A DNA stretch of 64,000 nt from Nocardioides sp. 1609. Lineage in GTDB: Bacteria > Actinomycetota > Actinomycetes > Propionibacteriales > Nocardioidaceae. Below the pieces are notes generated by a model. The model searched no databases. It had not been told where the DNA came from and saw nothing but the letters and a program-made list of their open reading frames with translations. The translations under genes were made by a program, and so were the position numbers. Numbering within the stretch: the stretch's first letter is position 1; every line of letters starts with the position of its first letter. The DNA is taken from contig NZ_SPUJ01000003.1 in NCBI RefSeq assembly GCF_004522105.1, positions 620,001-684,000 of the forward strand, in the 5' to 3' direction. Positions 33,572-43,715 of this stretch are shown one piece after another.

Positions 33572-35364
33572 CGACGTCCCACCCCACCGGCCCCGAGACC
33601 ACCGGCGCGGTCGGCGCCTCGACCACCGGCGAGCCGGTCGAGCAGCCGGTGCTCCCGGCCGCGCCCGGCGAGCCGATCAACCAGACGCCCGACTGGTTCA
33701 AGACCGCGGTGTTCTACGAGGTCATGGTCCGCAGCTTCCGCGACTCCAACGGCGACGGGACCGGCGACTTCAAGGGCCTCACCGAGAAGCTGGACTACCT
33801 GCAGTGGCTCGGCGTCGACTGCCTGTGGGTCCCGCCGTTCTTCTCCTCGCCGCTGCGCGACGGCGGGTACGACGTCGCCGACTACACCGACATCCTCCCG
33901 GAGGCCGGCACGGTCGAGGACTTCCACCACTTCCTCGACGAGGCGCACGCCCGCGGCATCCGGGTCATCATCGACTTCGTCGCCAACCACACCAGCGACC
34001 AGCACGCGTGGTTCCAGGCCTCGCGCGAGGACCCCGACGGCCCGTACGGCGACTTCTACGTCTGGTCCGACACCGACGAGAAGTACCAGGACGCGCGGGT
34101 CATCTTCGTCGACACCGAGCCGTCGAACTGGACGTGGGACCCGGTGCGCCAGCAGTACTTCTGGCACCGGTTCTTCTCCCACCAGCCCGACCTGAACTAC
34201 GAGAACCCGAAGGTCCACGACGCGATCCTCGAGGCGATCTCGTTCTGGTTCGACATGGGGCTCGACGGCTTCCGCCTGGACGCCGTCCCGTACCTCTACG
34301 TCCGCGAGGGCACCAACGGCGAGAACCTGCCCGAGACCCACGAGTTCCTGCGCAAGGTGCGTCGCTTCGTCGACGACAAGTACCCCGGCAAGGTGCTGCT
34401 CGCCGAGGCCAACCAGTGGCCCTCCGACGTCGTCGACTACTTCGGCGACTTCGAGTCCGGCGGCGACGAGTGCCACATGTGCTTCCACTTCCCGGTGATG
34501 CCGCGGATCTTCATGGCGGTGCGGCGCGAGTCGCGGTTCCCGATCTCGGAGATCCTCGAGCAGACCCCGGCGATCCCGTCGGGCTGCCAGTGGGGCATCT
34601 TCCTGCGCAACCACGACGAGCTCACCCTCGAGATGGTCAGCGACGAGGACCGCGACTACATGTGGGACGAGTACGCCAAGGACCCGCGGATGAAGGCCAA
34701 CATCGGCATCCGCCGCCGGCTGGCCCCGCTGCTCGACAACGACGTCAACCAGATCGAGCTGTTCACCGCCCTGCTGCTCTCGCTCCCGGGCTCGCCGGTC
34801 CTCTACTACGGCGACGAGATCGGGATGGGCGACAACATCTGGCTCGGCGACCGCGACGGCGTCCGGACGCCGATGCAGTGGACCCCCGACCGCAACGCCG
34901 GGTTCTCCTCGGCCAACCCGGGCAAGCTGTTCCTGCCGGCGATCCAGGACCCGGTCTACGGCTACCAGAGCGTGAACGTGGAGGCGCACCTGGAGAACCC
35001 GTCCTCGCTGCTGCACTGGACCCGCCGGATGATCCACGCCCGGCGCCAGCACCCGGCGTTCGGGCTCGGCACCTTCCACGACCTCGGCGGCACCAACTCC
35101 ACCGTGCTGTCCTACGCCCGCGAGCACACCGACGCCGAGGGCAACAACGACATCATCGTGTGCGTCAACAACCTGTCGCGCTTCCCGCAGCCGGTCGAGC
35201 TCGACCTGCGGCGCTTCGAGGGCATGGTGCCGGTCGAGCTGCTCGGCGGGGTGGAGTTCCCCGCGGTCGGCGAGCTGCCCTACCTGCTGACGCTCAGCGG
35301 CTACGGCTTCTACTGGTTCCGCCTGGTCCCCAGCGAGCGACCCGACGAGGGGCACCTGCTGTGA
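33568..35364 (+). CDS. treS: Trehalose synthase / maltose glucosyltransferase
   Basis: 598-aa GH13 isomerase that interconverts trehalose and maltose, feeding maltose to the kinase encoded next. It has a ~35-residue disordered leader, then [32 protein letters not shown], the nucleophile in [16 protein letters not shown], the acid in LLAEANQWP and [16 protein letters not shown] 33568 overlaps the glgE stop (ATGA). In mycobacteria TreS forms a complex with maltokinase; the coupling here is consistent with that. Confidence 0.96.
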   Translation: MTTSHPTGPETTGAVGASTTGEPVEQPVLPAAPGEPINQTPDWFKTAVFYEVMVRSFRDSNGDGTGDFKGLTEKLDYLQWLGVDCLWVPPFFSSPLRDGGYDVADYTDILPEAGTVEDFHHFLDEAHARGIRVIIDFVANHTSDQHAWFQASREDPDGPYGDFYVWSDTDEKYQDARVIFVDTEPSNWTWDPVRQQYFWHRFFSHQPDLNYENPKVHDAILEAISFWFDMGLDGFRLDAVPYLYVREGTNGENLPETHEFLRKVRRFVDDKYPGKVLLAEANQWPSDVVDYFGDFESGGDECHMCFHFPVMPRIFMAVRRESRFPISEILEQTPAIPSGCQWGIFLRNHDELTLEMVSDEDRDYMWDEYAKDPRMKANIGIRRRLAPLLDNDVNQIELFTALLLSLPGSPVLYYGDEIGMGDNIWLGDRDGVRTPMQWTPDRNAGFSSANPGKLFLPAIQDPVYGYQSVNVEAHLENPSSLLHWTRRMIHARRQHPAFGLGTFHDLGGTNSTVLSYAREHTDAEGNNDIIVCVNNLSRFPQPVELDLRRFEGMVPVELLGGVEFPAVGELPYLLTLSGYGFYWFRLVPSERPDEGHLL

Positions 35365-36800
35365 GCGCCGAGACGCCCGCCCCGGGCAGCAGCGAGCACC
35401 TCGACCTGTCGGTCTTCGCGCCCTACCTGGTCAAGACGCGCTGGTTCGGCGGCAAGGGCCGCGACTTCGAGGTCACCGGGAGCCGGCGCATCGGCCGGCT
35501 CGGTGACGGCGACCCGACCCTCGACGTCCTGCTCGTCGAGCTCACCTACGCCGACGACGGCGCGCACGAGCTGTACCAGGTGCCGCTGAGCTACTACACC
35601 GAGCCGCAGCACCGCCTCGACCACGCCTTCGTCGGCTGGTGGGAGGACCCCGACCTCGGCTGGGTGCACGCCTACGACGCGCTGCACGACAAGCAGGCCA
35701 CTGGTCTGTGGCTGCGGGCCTTCGGCGCCGCGGCGTCCGGGACGGCCGAGGTGGGCGGGCTGACCTTCCACCGCGTCCCCGGCGAGGACGTCGACCTGAC
35801 CGCCGCCGGGAGCCTCTTCTCCGGCGAGCAGTCGAACTCCTCGGTGCTCTACGGCGACGACTCGGTGCTCAAGATCTTCCGCAAGGTGACGCCGGGCCCG
35901 AACCCCGACATCACCACGCACGACGCGCTCACCCGCGCCGGCTCCACCCACGTCGCGCACCTCTACGGCTGGGTCGAGCTCGTCCCGGAGGCCGACGCCG
36001 GCGGCGGGGGCCTCCCGACCCACCTCGGGATGCTCCAGCAGTTCCTGCGCACCGCCACCGACGGCTGGGACCTCGCGCTGACCAGCGTGCGCGACCTGTA
36101 CGCCGACCCCGAGGTCGAGGCCCGCGAGGCCGGCGGCGACTTCTCCGGCGAGGCCGGGCGTCTCGGCGAGGCGTTGCGCGAGGTGCACACGACGCTGCAC
36201 GAGCAGGTCCCGACCGACCCGGCCTCCGCGCCGACCCCCGCGGCGATCGCCACCGCGATGCGCACCCGGCTCGAGGCCGCCCTGCCCGTCGTCCCCGGCC
36301 TGGCGCCCCACGCCGACCGGTTGCGCGCGGCGTACGACGCCCTGGGCGCCCTGCCCCGCATCGACGTGCAGACCGTGCACGGCGACCTGCACCTCGGGCA
36401 GACCCTGCGCACCGCGGCCGGGTGGAAGATCGTCGACTTCGAGGGCGAGCCCGCCAAGACGCTCGCCGAGCGGCTGCTGCCCGACTCCCCCTGGCGCGAC
36501 GTCGCCGGGATGCTGCGCTCCTTCGACTACGCGCCGCACGCCGGCGAGCGGCAGCGCCAGGAGTCCGGCGACGACGAGGCCACCGACGAGCGCCGCCGGC
36601 GCGGCCAGGAGTGGTCGGCCCGCAACCAGCGCTACTTCCTCGCCGCCTACGCCGGCGGCGACCTGACCGCCGAGCAGCAGGTCCTCGTCGACGCCTACGT
36701 CGCCGACAAGGCCGTCTACGAGACCGTGTACGAGACCCGCAACAGACCCGCGTGGGTGGAGATCCCGCTCGCCGCCGTGGCCAGGATCGGAGCACGATGA
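35361..36800 (+). CDS. mak: Maltokinase
   Basis: 479-aa kinase (Pep2/Mak family) that phosphorylates maltose to maltose-1-phosphate, the GlgE donor. The N-terminal cap has [12 protein letters not shown]; the kinase-like lobe shows [15 protein letters not shown], the catalytic loop [14 protein letters not shown] and the metal motif [12 protein letters not shown] 35361 overlaps the treS stop (GTGA). It completes trehalose -> maltose -> maltose-1-P -> alpha-glucan together with treS and glgE. Confidence 0.95.
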   Translation: MSAETPAPGSSEHLDLSVFAPYLVKTRWFGGKGRDFEVTGSRRIGRLGDGDPTLDVLLVELTYADDGAHELYQVPLSYYTEPQHRLDHAFVGWWEDPDLGWVHAYDALHDKQATGLWLRAFGAAASGTAEVGGLTFHRVPGEDVDLTAAGSLFSGEQSNSSVLYGDDSVLKIFRKVTPGPNPDITTHDALTRAGSTHVAHLYGWVELVPEADAGGGGLPTHLGMLQQFLRTATDGWDLALTSVRDLYADPEVEAREAGGDFSGEAGRLGEALREVHTTLHEQVPTDPASAPTPAAIATAMRTRLEAALPVVPGLAPHADRLRAAYDALGALPRIDVQTVHGDLHLGQTLRTAAGWKIVDFEGEPAKTLAERLLPDSPWRDVAGMLRSFDYAPHAGERQRQESGDDEATDERRRRGQEWSARNQRYFLAAYAGGDLTAEQQVLVDAYVADKAVYETVYETRNRPAWVEIPLAAVARIGAR

Positions 36801-39049
36801 CGAGCACACCCACGCCACCGCCCAGCCCCACCCCGCTCCCCGTCGCCCCCGACGAGCTCGAGCTGCTCGTCCGCGGCGAGCACGGACACCCGCACGCCGT
36901 GCTCGGCCCGCACGTCGGCGAGGGCCCGGCCGGCCCCCAGGTCACCTTCCGCGTGCTGCGTCCGCTCGCCGAGCGGGTCGTGGTGCGCTTCGGCGACACC
37001 GTGGTGCCGCTCGAGCACGAGCACGGCGGCATCTGGGTCGGCACGACCCCCGGCGGCGACGTCCCCGGCTACCGGGTCGGGGTCGACTACGGCCAGGGCG
37101 AGGTCGTCGTCGACGACCCCTACCGGTTCCTGCCCACCCTCGGCGAGGTCGACCTGCACCTGGTCAACGAGGGCCGGCACGAGAACCTGTGGCAGGTGCT
37201 CGGTGCCCGCGTGCACCGCTACGCCGAGCCGCTCGGCGGCGAGATCGTCGGGACGTCGTTCGCCGTCTGGGCGCCGTCGGCCCGCGCGGTGCGCGTCAAG
37301 GGTGACTTCAACAGCTGGGACGGGCGCGAGCACCCGATGCGCCAGCTCGGGCAGTCCGGCGTGTGGGAGCTCTTCGTGCCCGACGCCGGCGCCGGATCGG
37401 CCTACAAGTACGTCGTCCTCGGGGCCGACCACACCTGGCGCGAGAAGGCCGACCCGATGGCTGCCCACGCCGAGGTCGCGCCCGACACCGCCTCCCGCGT
37501 CTTCGACTCGACGCACGAGTGGGGCGACGCCGAGTGGATGACCGCGCGAGCCGCGCGCCGTCCGGTCGAGGAGCCGATGTCGATCTACGAGATGCACCTC
37601 GGCTCGTGGAAGCGGCACCCGGGCGGCCGGTTCTGGTCCTACGACGAGATGGCCGAGGACCTGGTCCCCTACCTCTCCGACCTGGGCTTCACCCACGTCG
37701 AGCTGATGCCGGTGATGCAGCACCCGTTCGGCGGCTCGTGGGGCTACCACGTCACGTCGTACTTCGCCCCCGACTCCCGCTTCGGCGACCCCGACGGCTT
37801 CCGCCGCCTCGTCGACCGGTTCCACCAGGCCGGCATCGGCGTCATCCTCGACTGGGTGCCCGGCCACTTCGCGACCGACGAGTGGGCGCTGGTCAAGTTC
37901 GACGGCACGCCGCTCTACGAGGACCCCAACCCCCAGCGCGGCTGGCACCAGGAGTGGGGCTCCCACATCTTCAACTTCGGTCGCCCCGAGGTGCGCAACT
38001 TCCTCTACGCCAACGCGCTCTACTGGCTCGAGGAGTTCCACTGCGACGGCCTGCGCGTCGACGGCGTCGCCTCGATGCTCTACCTCGACTACGGCCGCGA
38101 GGAGGGCGAGTGGACGCCGAACAAGCACGGCGGCCGGGAGAACCTCGAGGCGGTGCAGTTCCTGCAGGAGATGAACGCGACCGTCTACCGCCGGGTCCCG
38201 GGCGTCTGCACGATCGCCGAGGAGTCCACGTCGTGGCCGGGGGTCTCCGGGCCGACGTCTGCAGGTGGGCTGGGGTTCGGCTTCAAGTGGAACATGGGCT
38301 GGATGCACGACACGCTCGACTACCTGGCGCGTGAGCCGGTCCACCGCCAGCACCACCACCACGACCTGACCTTCGCGATCACCTACGCCTGGACCGAGAA
38401 CTTCGTGCTCCCGCTCTCGCACGACGAGGTCGTGCACGGCAAGGGCTCGCTGCTGCGCAAGATGCCCGGTGACCGCTGGCAGCAGCTGGCCTCGTTGCGG
38501 GCCTACTACGCCTTCATGTGGGCGCACCCGGGCAAGCAGCTGCTGTTCATGGGCTGCGAGCTGGGCCAGGAGTCGGAGTGGGCGGAGTCCCGCGAGCTCG
38601 ACTGGTGGCTGCTCGAGCACCCCGAGCACCGCGGTCTCAGCGACCTGGTGCGCGACCTCAACCGCGCCTACGTCGCCTCCCCCGCCGCCTGGGCCAACGA
38701 CGTCTCCCCCGCCGGCTTCGGCTGGATCGACGCCGACGACGCGGGCCGCAACACCTACTCGTTCCTCCGGCGTGCCCCGGCGGGCTCCGGCGACCCCGAC
38801 CTGGTCTGCGTCACCAACTTCGCCGCCACCCCGCACGACGGCTACCGCGTCGGCCTGCCCTCGGCCGGGCTCTGGACCGAGGTCCTCAACACCGACGCCC
38901 AGGCCTACGGCGGATCCGGTGTCGGCAACCTCGGCGCCGTCCTGGCCGTCGACGGCGAGCACGGCTCGATGCCCGCCCACGCCGACATGGTGGTCCCGCC
39001 GCTCGCCACGGTGTGGCTGCGCCGCGAGACGGGTGCGGCCCGCGGCTGA
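36797..39049 (+). CDS. glgB: 1,4-alpha-glucan branching enzyme
   Basis: 750-aa GH13_9 enzyme that introduces alpha-1,6 branches. Tandem CBM48-type N-terminal domains (second one TSFAVWAPSARAVRVKGDFN) precede the barrel: PFGGSWGYHVTSYFAP, the nucleophile in GLRVDGVASMLYLDY, the acid in CTIAEESTSWPG and LPLSHDEVVHGKGSLL. ATG 36797 overlaps the mak stop. It is the last gene of the glgE-treS-mak-glgB operon. The 168 bases after it hold only weak dyads and no clear terminator. Confidence 0.97.
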   Translation: MTSTPTPPPSPTPLPVAPDELELLVRGEHGHPHAVLGPHVGEGPAGPQVTFRVLRPLAERVVVRFGDTVVPLEHEHGGIWVGTTPGGDVPGYRVGVDYGQGEVVVDDPYRFLPTLGEVDLHLVNEGRHENLWQVLGARVHRYAEPLGGEIVGTSFAVWAPSARAVRVKGDFNSWDGREHPMRQLGQSGVWELFVPDAGAGSAYKYVVLGADHTWREKADPMAAHAEVAPDTASRVFDSTHEWGDAEWMTARAARRPVEEPMSIYEMHLGSWKRHPGGRFWSYDEMAEDLVPYLSDLGFTHVELMPVMQHPFGGSWGYHVTSYFAPDSRFGDPDGFRRLVDRFHQAGIGVILDWVPGHFATDEWALVKFDGTPLYEDPNPQRGWHQEWGSHIFNFGRPEVRNFLYANALYWLEEFHCDGLRVDGVASMLYLDYGREEGEWTPNKHGGRENLEAVQFLQEMNATVYRRVPGVCTIAEESTSWPGVSGPTSAGGLGFGFKWNMGWMHDTLDYLAREPVHRQHHHHDLTFAITYAWTENFVLPLSHDEVVHGKGSLLRKMPGDRWQQLASLRAYYAFMWAHPGKQLLFMGCELGQESEWAESRELDWWLLEHPEHRGLSDLVRDLNRAYVASPAAWANDVSPAGFGWIDADDAGRNTYSFLRRAPAGSGDPDLVCVTNFAATPHDGYRVGLPSAGLWTEVLNTDAQAYGGSGVGNLGAVLAVDGEHGSMPAHADMVVPPLATVWLRRETGAARG

Positions 39050-39217
39050 TCCCCGGCGTCCGGGCCGGTCCGTGGCGGTCGTGTGCCTGACCACGGTCCA
39101 GGCACCGTGCGCGGACCCACGACTCCCGGCCCCGGTGGTGGCGGCCACCGCGGGTGTCGACACGGGCTCGCGGACCGCCGCCCGCCCCCGCGACCTGCCC
39201 CCCACTAGCCTGACGAC

Positions 39218-40285
39218 GTGAGCACCGATCCCCTGCCCCAGCCCACGCTCACGGACGGGACGGTCACGCTCCGGCCCTGGCGCGACAGCGACGTGCGGCC
39301 CACGTGGGAGGGCCACGACGAGCAGGTCCGCTACTGGTACGGCGAGCACGAGCGGCCCTCGCTGGAACAGTGGCGCGAGGTGGTCGACCAGTGGCGCCGC
39401 GAGCACGCCGAGGCCGGACGCACCAGCTTCGTCATCGACGTCGACGGCGAGCCGGTCGGCACCGTCGAGCTGCGGCCGGTCGACGAGCACACCGGCGAGC
39501 TCTCCTACTGGCTCTACGCCGGGGGACGCGGCCACGGCTGGGCGACCCGCGCGGTCCGCAGCGTCACCGACTGGGCCCTCACCGGCGCCGACCAGGGCGG
39601 CCGTGGCTTCACCCGGGTCCAGGCCCGCGTCGAGCCCGGCAACGAGTCCTCGTTGCGCGTCGCGACCCGCAGCGGGCTGCGGCGCGAGGGGGTGCAGCGG
39701 GTGGCTCCCGGCACGGGCGACCGCGCCGAGACCGAGGAGTACGTCGTCCTCGCCCGGCTGGCGAGCGACCCGCCGCTGAGCGAGCCGGGCGCGTTCCGCT
39801 CGCTGCTGAACTCGTTCCTGCCGCGCAAGCGCGCCATCGCCCAGATGTTGATCCGCGACGAGGCGGCCCCCGAGCCTCGGGTCCTGCTGTGCCAGCTCAC
39901 CTACAAGCAGGACTGGGACCTGCCCGGCGGCGTCGTCGAGGTCGGTGAGTCGCCGCAGGTGGCGGTCGGCCGCGAGGTCGAGGAGGAGCTCGCCCTGACC
40001 CTCGAGCCGGGTCGGCTGCTGCTCACCGACTGGCTACCGCCGTGGGGCGGGTGGGACGACGCCCTGTGCCTCGTCTTCGACGGCGGGGCCCACCCGGCCT
40101 CGATCACCGAGCGGATCGTCCACCAGGCCCGCGAGATCCGGACCGCGGAGTTCTGCACGCCCGAGCAGGTCGCCGAGCGGTGCGCCGACTTCACCGCGCG
40201 CCGGATCGGCGCCGCCCTCGCCGCCCTCGGGACCGACGGCGGCGGGCCGGGCGGGGCGTCGTACACCGAGAGCGGGCGCGCGTAG
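39218..40285 (+). CDS. GNAT acetyltransferase fused to a Nudix hydrolase domain
   Basis: 355-aa two-domain protein. Residues ~10-180 form a GNAT fold (LRPWRDSDVRPTWEGHDEQV ... GELSYWLYAGGRGHGWATRAV); residues ~200-340 form a Nudix domain whose box reads GGVVEVGESPQVAVGREVEE with EEL-A-L, the usual late glycine replaced by alanine. Both substrates are unknown. GTG 39218 is six bases after TAGCCT (39206-39211), leaderless. Its 3' 252 bases overlap the convergent EamA gene. Confidence 0.82.
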   Translation: MSTDPLPQPTLTDGTVTLRPWRDSDVRPTWEGHDEQVRYWYGEHERPSLEQWREVVDQWRREHAEAGRTSFVIDVDGEPVGTVELRPVDEHTGELSYWLYAGGRGHGWATRAVRSVTDWALTGADQGGRGFTRVQARVEPGNESSLRVATRSGLRREGVQRVAPGTGDRAETEEYVVLARLASDPPLSEPGAFRSLLNSFLPRKRAIAQMLIRDEAAPEPRVLLCQLTYKQDWDLPGGVVEVGESPQVAVGREVEEELALTLEPGRLLLTDWLPPWGGWDDALCLVFDGGAHPASITERIVHQAREIRTAEFCTPEQVAERCADFTARRIGAALAALGTDGGGPGGASYTESGRA

Positions 40286-41122
40286 CGCGACCAGCACGCC
40301 CAGCACCATCACCGCGCCGCCACCGACCTCGGCGGCGTTCGGCCGCTGGTCCAGCAGCAGCGCGGCCGAGACCATCGCGACCACCGGCGCCAGCAGGACC
40401 CACGGCACGACGGCGGCCGAGGGGTTGCGCGAGAGCAGGGTGTTGAAGATGCCGTAGCCGACGAGCGAGGCCAGCCCGGCGGTGTACAGCGTCGACAGGG
40501 CGGCCTCCCACCCGAAGGCCACGAGCCCGTCGGCGACCGCCGCCGGCCCGTCGAGCAGCAGCGACAGCGCCAGCAGCGGCACCGGGACGACGACAGCCGA
40601 CCACACCGTGAGCGCGAGCCCGCCGCGCGCGCCGGAGGCCCGCGAGACGACGTTCCCGACCCCCCACGACAACGCGCCGAGCAGGCACAGCGCCAGGGCC
40701 AGCACCGGCACGTGGCCGCCGCGGCCGAGGGCGACCACGACCAGTCCCACCGACCCGACGAGCACGCCGAGCGCCTGGGCTGCGGTCGGTCGCTCGCGCA
40801 GCACGCCGGCCGCGATGACCACGGTGAAGATCACCTGCGCCTGGAGCACGAGCGCGGCGAGCCCGGGCGGCATGCCGGCGTCCATCGCGACGTACAGGAA
40901 GCCGAACTGGCCCAGCGACATGAACGCCCCGACGGCGGCGAGCGTGCGCCACGGCAGGTCCGGTCGCGGGAGCAGGAACACCGCGGGCACCAGCACCACG
41001 ACGAAACGGATCGCGACGAAGAGCAGGGGCGGGACGCCGTCCATGCCCCAGTCGATGACGACGAAGTTGAAGCCCCAGATCGTCGCCACGACGGCGGCGA
41101 GGAGCGAGTCACGGCGGTTCAC
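40034..41122 (-). CDS. EamA/DMT-family transporter with antisense-encoded C-terminal extension
   Basis: 362-aa drug/metabolite exporter. Ten hydrophobic helices in two EamA repeats occupy the first ~285 residues (start NRRDSLLAAVVATIWGFNF). The family normally ends near there, but the frame stays open for about 75 more Gly/Pro/Asp-rich residues read from the antisense strand of the Nudix gene, stopping at 40034. GTG 41122 is the likely start. It is divergent from a LysR regulator, its probable controller. Confidence 0.8.
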   Translation of the reverse strand: MNRRDSLLAAVVATIWGFNFVVIDWGMDGVPPLLFVAIRFVVVLVPAVFLLPRPDLPWRTLAAVGAFMSLGQFGFLYVAMDAGMPPGLAALVLQAQVIFTVVIAAGVLRERPTAAQALGVLVGSVGLVVVALGRGGHVPVLALALCLLGALSWGVGNVVSRASGARGGLALTVWSAVVVPVPLLALSLLLDGPAAVADGLVAFGWEAALSTLYTAGLASLVGYGIFNTLLSRNPSAAVVPWVLLAPVVAMVSAALLLDQRPNAAEVGGGAVMVLGVLVALRAPALGVRRPARPAAVGPEGGEGGADPARGEVGAPLGDLLGRAELRGPDLAGLVDDPLGDRGRVGPAVEDEAQGVVPPAPRR

Positions 41123-41151
41123 CCCGCCAGCCTGACGGCCGGGACGATGAA

Positions 41152-41171
41152 GCACCAGCGAACGATGGTGC
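41152..41171. promoter_or_regulatory. Inverted repeat in the LysR/EamA intergenic region
   Basis: GCACCA-N8-TGGTGC sits midway between the divergent genes and just upstream of the LysR -10 box (41183-41188), where a LysR-type regulator would bind. Confidence 0.5.
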
Positions 41172-41194
41172 ACGTCACTCGGTAGGGTCGCTGC

Positions 41195-42097
41195 ATGATC
41201 GACCTGGACGCCCTCCGCTCCCTGCGTGCCGTCGACACCCACGGATCGGTGGTCGGGGCGGCCGAGGCCCTCGGGTTCACCCCGAGCGCCGTCTCCCAGC
41301 AGGTCAAGCGGCTCGAAAGGCAGACCGGCGTCGCGCTGCTCGAGCGCGTCGGGCGCGGCGTGATGCTCACCGGCCACGGCCGACACCTCGTCGACGCCGG
41401 CGGCCGGTTGCTGGCCGACCTCGAGGAGGTCGAGGCCGGGCTGCACCGCCAGGCCGACCGGGTCTCGGGCCACGTGCGGCTGGCGGCCTTCTCGACCGCG
41501 ATGCGCGGACTGGTCGCGCCGGTCGCGCGCCGCGTGCTCGACGAGCACCCCGACCTGCGGCTCACCCTCGTCGAGCGCGAGCCGTGGGACACCGTCGACC
41601 TGGTCGCGACCGGCGAGCTCGAGCTCGGGCTGGTGCACACCTGGGGCGACGTGCCGCTCGAGGTCCCCGACCACCTGGTGCGCACCTCCGTCGCCGCCGA
41701 CGAGGCCGACGTGGTCGTGCACCGCGACCACCCTCTCGCCGGCCGCGAGCGGGTGACCCCGCACGACCTCGTCGACGAGGGCTGGATCGCCACCCCCGAC
41801 GGCACGATCTGCCGACAGTGGCTCAGCCGGATGTACGACGGCACCGGACGACGCCCGCGGATCGCGCACGAGTCCATGGAGTTCGACTCCCACCTCGCGA
41901 TGGTCCGTGCCGGCCTCGGGATCGCGCTGGTGCCGAGGCTGGGGCGCGCGCCGCTCGGCGACGCGCTGGTCGCGGTCCCCGCGCACGACCCCGCGCCCAC
42001 CCGCGACGTCGTCGCCGTGCACCGGCGCACGATGAGCGACTCCCCCGCCGTCGCCGCGCTGCTGGGCGCCCTGGCGGACCGGGGCCGCGACGACTGA
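41195..42097 (+). CDS. LysR-family transcriptional regulator
   Basis: 300-aa regulator with an N-terminal winged helix (residues ~5-60: DLDALRSLRAVDTHGSVVGA, ALGFTPSAVSQQVKRLE) and the two-lobed effector domain. It is divergent from the EamA exporter, a classic regulator-exporter pair. ATG 41195 is six bases after TAGGGT (41183-41188), so it is leaderless. Effector unknown. Confidence 0.92.
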   Translation: MIDLDALRSLRAVDTHGSVVGAAEALGFTPSAVSQQVKRLERQTGVALLERVGRGVMLTGHGRHLVDAGGRLLADLEEVEAGLHRQADRVSGHVRLAAFSTAMRGLVAPVARRVLDEHPDLRLTLVEREPWDTVDLVATGELELGLVHTWGDVPLEVPDHLVRTSVAADEADVVVHRDHPLAGRERVTPHDLVDEGWIATPDGTICRQWLSRMYDGTGRRPRIAHESMEFDSHLAMVRAGLGIALVPRLGRAPLGDALVAVPAHDPAPTRDVVAVHRRTMSDSPAVAALLGALADRGRDD

Positions 42098-42181
42098 GCT
42101 CGACGCTTTTCCTCGCCATTCGCGGCCGGATGCACTAGAACCGGTGCACGGCAACGTGACGGGCGGCGAGGGGAGCACGGC

Positions 42182-43711
42182 ATGACGCAGGCACCGACCG
42201 AGGGCGCGTCCGGTGCGGGACCGGGCCTGAAGGCGGGAGCGATCGGGTTCGTCGACGCCCTCGTGATCGGCCTGGCGGCCACGTCGCCGGCCTACTCCCT
42301 GGCCGCGGTGATCGGGGCGATCGCCGCCGCGGTCGGCGTCCACGCCCCCGGCGCGCTGCTGGCGTCGTTCGTGCCGATGGCGCTGATCGCGACGGCGTTC
42401 CTCTACCTCAACCGCGTCGACGCCGACTGCGGCACGACCTTCAGCTGGGTGACCCGCGCGATGGGCCCGTGGTTCGGCTGGATCGGCGGTTGGGCGATCG
42501 CGATGACCGGCGTGCTGGTGGTCGGCTCGCTCGCGGACGTCGGCGTCAGCTTCTCGCTGCGCACGTTCGGCGCCGACGCGGCCGCCGACAACGCCTGGGT
42601 CCGGATGCCGCTGGCCATCGCGCTGATCCTGCTGCTCACCTGGGTCTGCGTCCTCGGCACGGACGTCTCGGCCCGGCTGCAGAACATCCTGATCCTCGCC
42701 CAGGTCGTCTCGCTGCTGGTCTTCGCCGCGGTCGCGATCGGCAGGGCCGTCACCGACAACAGCTCGCTCGACCCGGTCGACCCGTCGCTCGGCTGGCTCA
42801 ACCCGTTCGGCGCCGGCGGCGCCGGCCTCACCACCGCGCTGCTCCTCGGGGTCTTCGCCTACTGGGGCTGGGAGTCCGCGGTGAACCTCAGCGAGGAGAC
42901 CACGGACGGCAACTCGACGCCCGGGCGGGCCGCGGTGTGGTCGACGCTGGTCCTGCTCGTCACCTACGTCGCGGTGGCCGTCGCCGTGGTCGCGTTCGCC
43001 GGCACTGCCTGGCTCACCGACAACGCCGGCGAGGAGGAGTTCGTCTTCGCCGAGCTCGCCGACCGGGTGATGGGCGACTGGGGCTGGGTGGTGCTGGCCT
43101 CGGTGGCGACGTCCGCGATCGCCTCGACGCAGACCACGATCATCCCGGCCTCGCGTACCGGCCTCTCGATGGCACGGCGCCACGCCCTGCCCGCGAGGCT
43201 GGGCCGGATCCACCCGCGGCACCGCACCCCCGACGTCAGCACCTGGCTCGTGGCGGGCATCGCCATCGTCTGGTACGTCGGCATCTACCAGATCAGCGAC
43301 AACGCGCTGTTCGACTCCCTGACGGCCCTGTCGCTGCTCATCGCCTTCTACTACGCCCTCACCGGCATCGCCTGCGCCGTCTACCACCGCCGGCACCTGC
43401 TCGAGAGCCCGAAGAACCTCCTGCTCATCGGGATCGGTCCGCTGGTGGGCTCGGCGCTGCTGATCTGGCTGCTCGTCCTCTCGGTCCGCGACATGGCCGA
43501 CCCGGAGAACTCCTACACCGGCACGTCCTGGCTCGGTGTGGGCCCGCCGCTGGTCATCGGCGTCGCGATCTTCCTGGTCGGCATCGCGATCATGCTGTTC
43601 TGGCGGGTCAAGGACGGCCGCTACTGGCAGGAGAGGCCGGGCCTGCCCGACCCCGACGTCGTCCACGGCATCAGGTCCGGTGCCGCCGACCCCGACGGTC
43701 TGGAAGGCTGA
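42182..43711 (+). CDS. APC-family amino acid permease
   Basis: 509-aa transporter with about twelve membrane segments. Family features are the N-terminal GAIGFVDALVIGLAATSPAYS, DCGTTFSWVTRAMGPWFGWIGG and FAYWGWESAVNLSEET, typical of the amino acid/polyamine/organocation superfamily. ATG 42182 has a GAGGGGAG site. The universal stress protein gene starts four bases after its stop, so they form a unit in which the USP may regulate the permease (inference). Substrate unknown. Confidence 0.88.
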   Translation: MTQAPTEGASGAGPGLKAGAIGFVDALVIGLAATSPAYSLAAVIGAIAAAVGVHAPGALLASFVPMALIATAFLYLNRVDADCGTTFSWVTRAMGPWFGWIGGWAIAMTGVLVVGSLADVGVSFSLRTFGADAAADNAWVRMPLAIALILLLTWVCVLGTDVSARLQNILILAQVVSLLVFAAVAIGRAVTDNSSLDPVDPSLGWLNPFGAGGAGLTTALLLGVFAYWGWESAVNLSEETTDGNSTPGRAAVWSTLVLLVTYVAVAVAVVAFAGTAWLTDNAGEEEFVFAELADRVMGDWGWVVLASVATSAIASTQTTIIPASRTGLSMARRHALPARLGRIHPRHRTPDVSTWLVAGIAIVWYVGIYQISDNALFDSLTALSLLIAFYYALTGIACAVYHRRHLLESPKNLLLIGIGPLVGSALLIWLLVLSVRDMADPENSYTGTSWLGVGPPLVIGVAIFLVGIAIMLFWRVKDGRYWQERPGLPDPDVVHGIRSGAADPDGLEG

Positions 43712-43715
43712 CGCC

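Noticed and set aside
39050..39217. Possible small gene or RNA between glgB and the GNAT-Nudix gene
   Set aside because: Only weak dyads and the -10 box of the next gene are visible; no convincing ORF or stable conserved structure.
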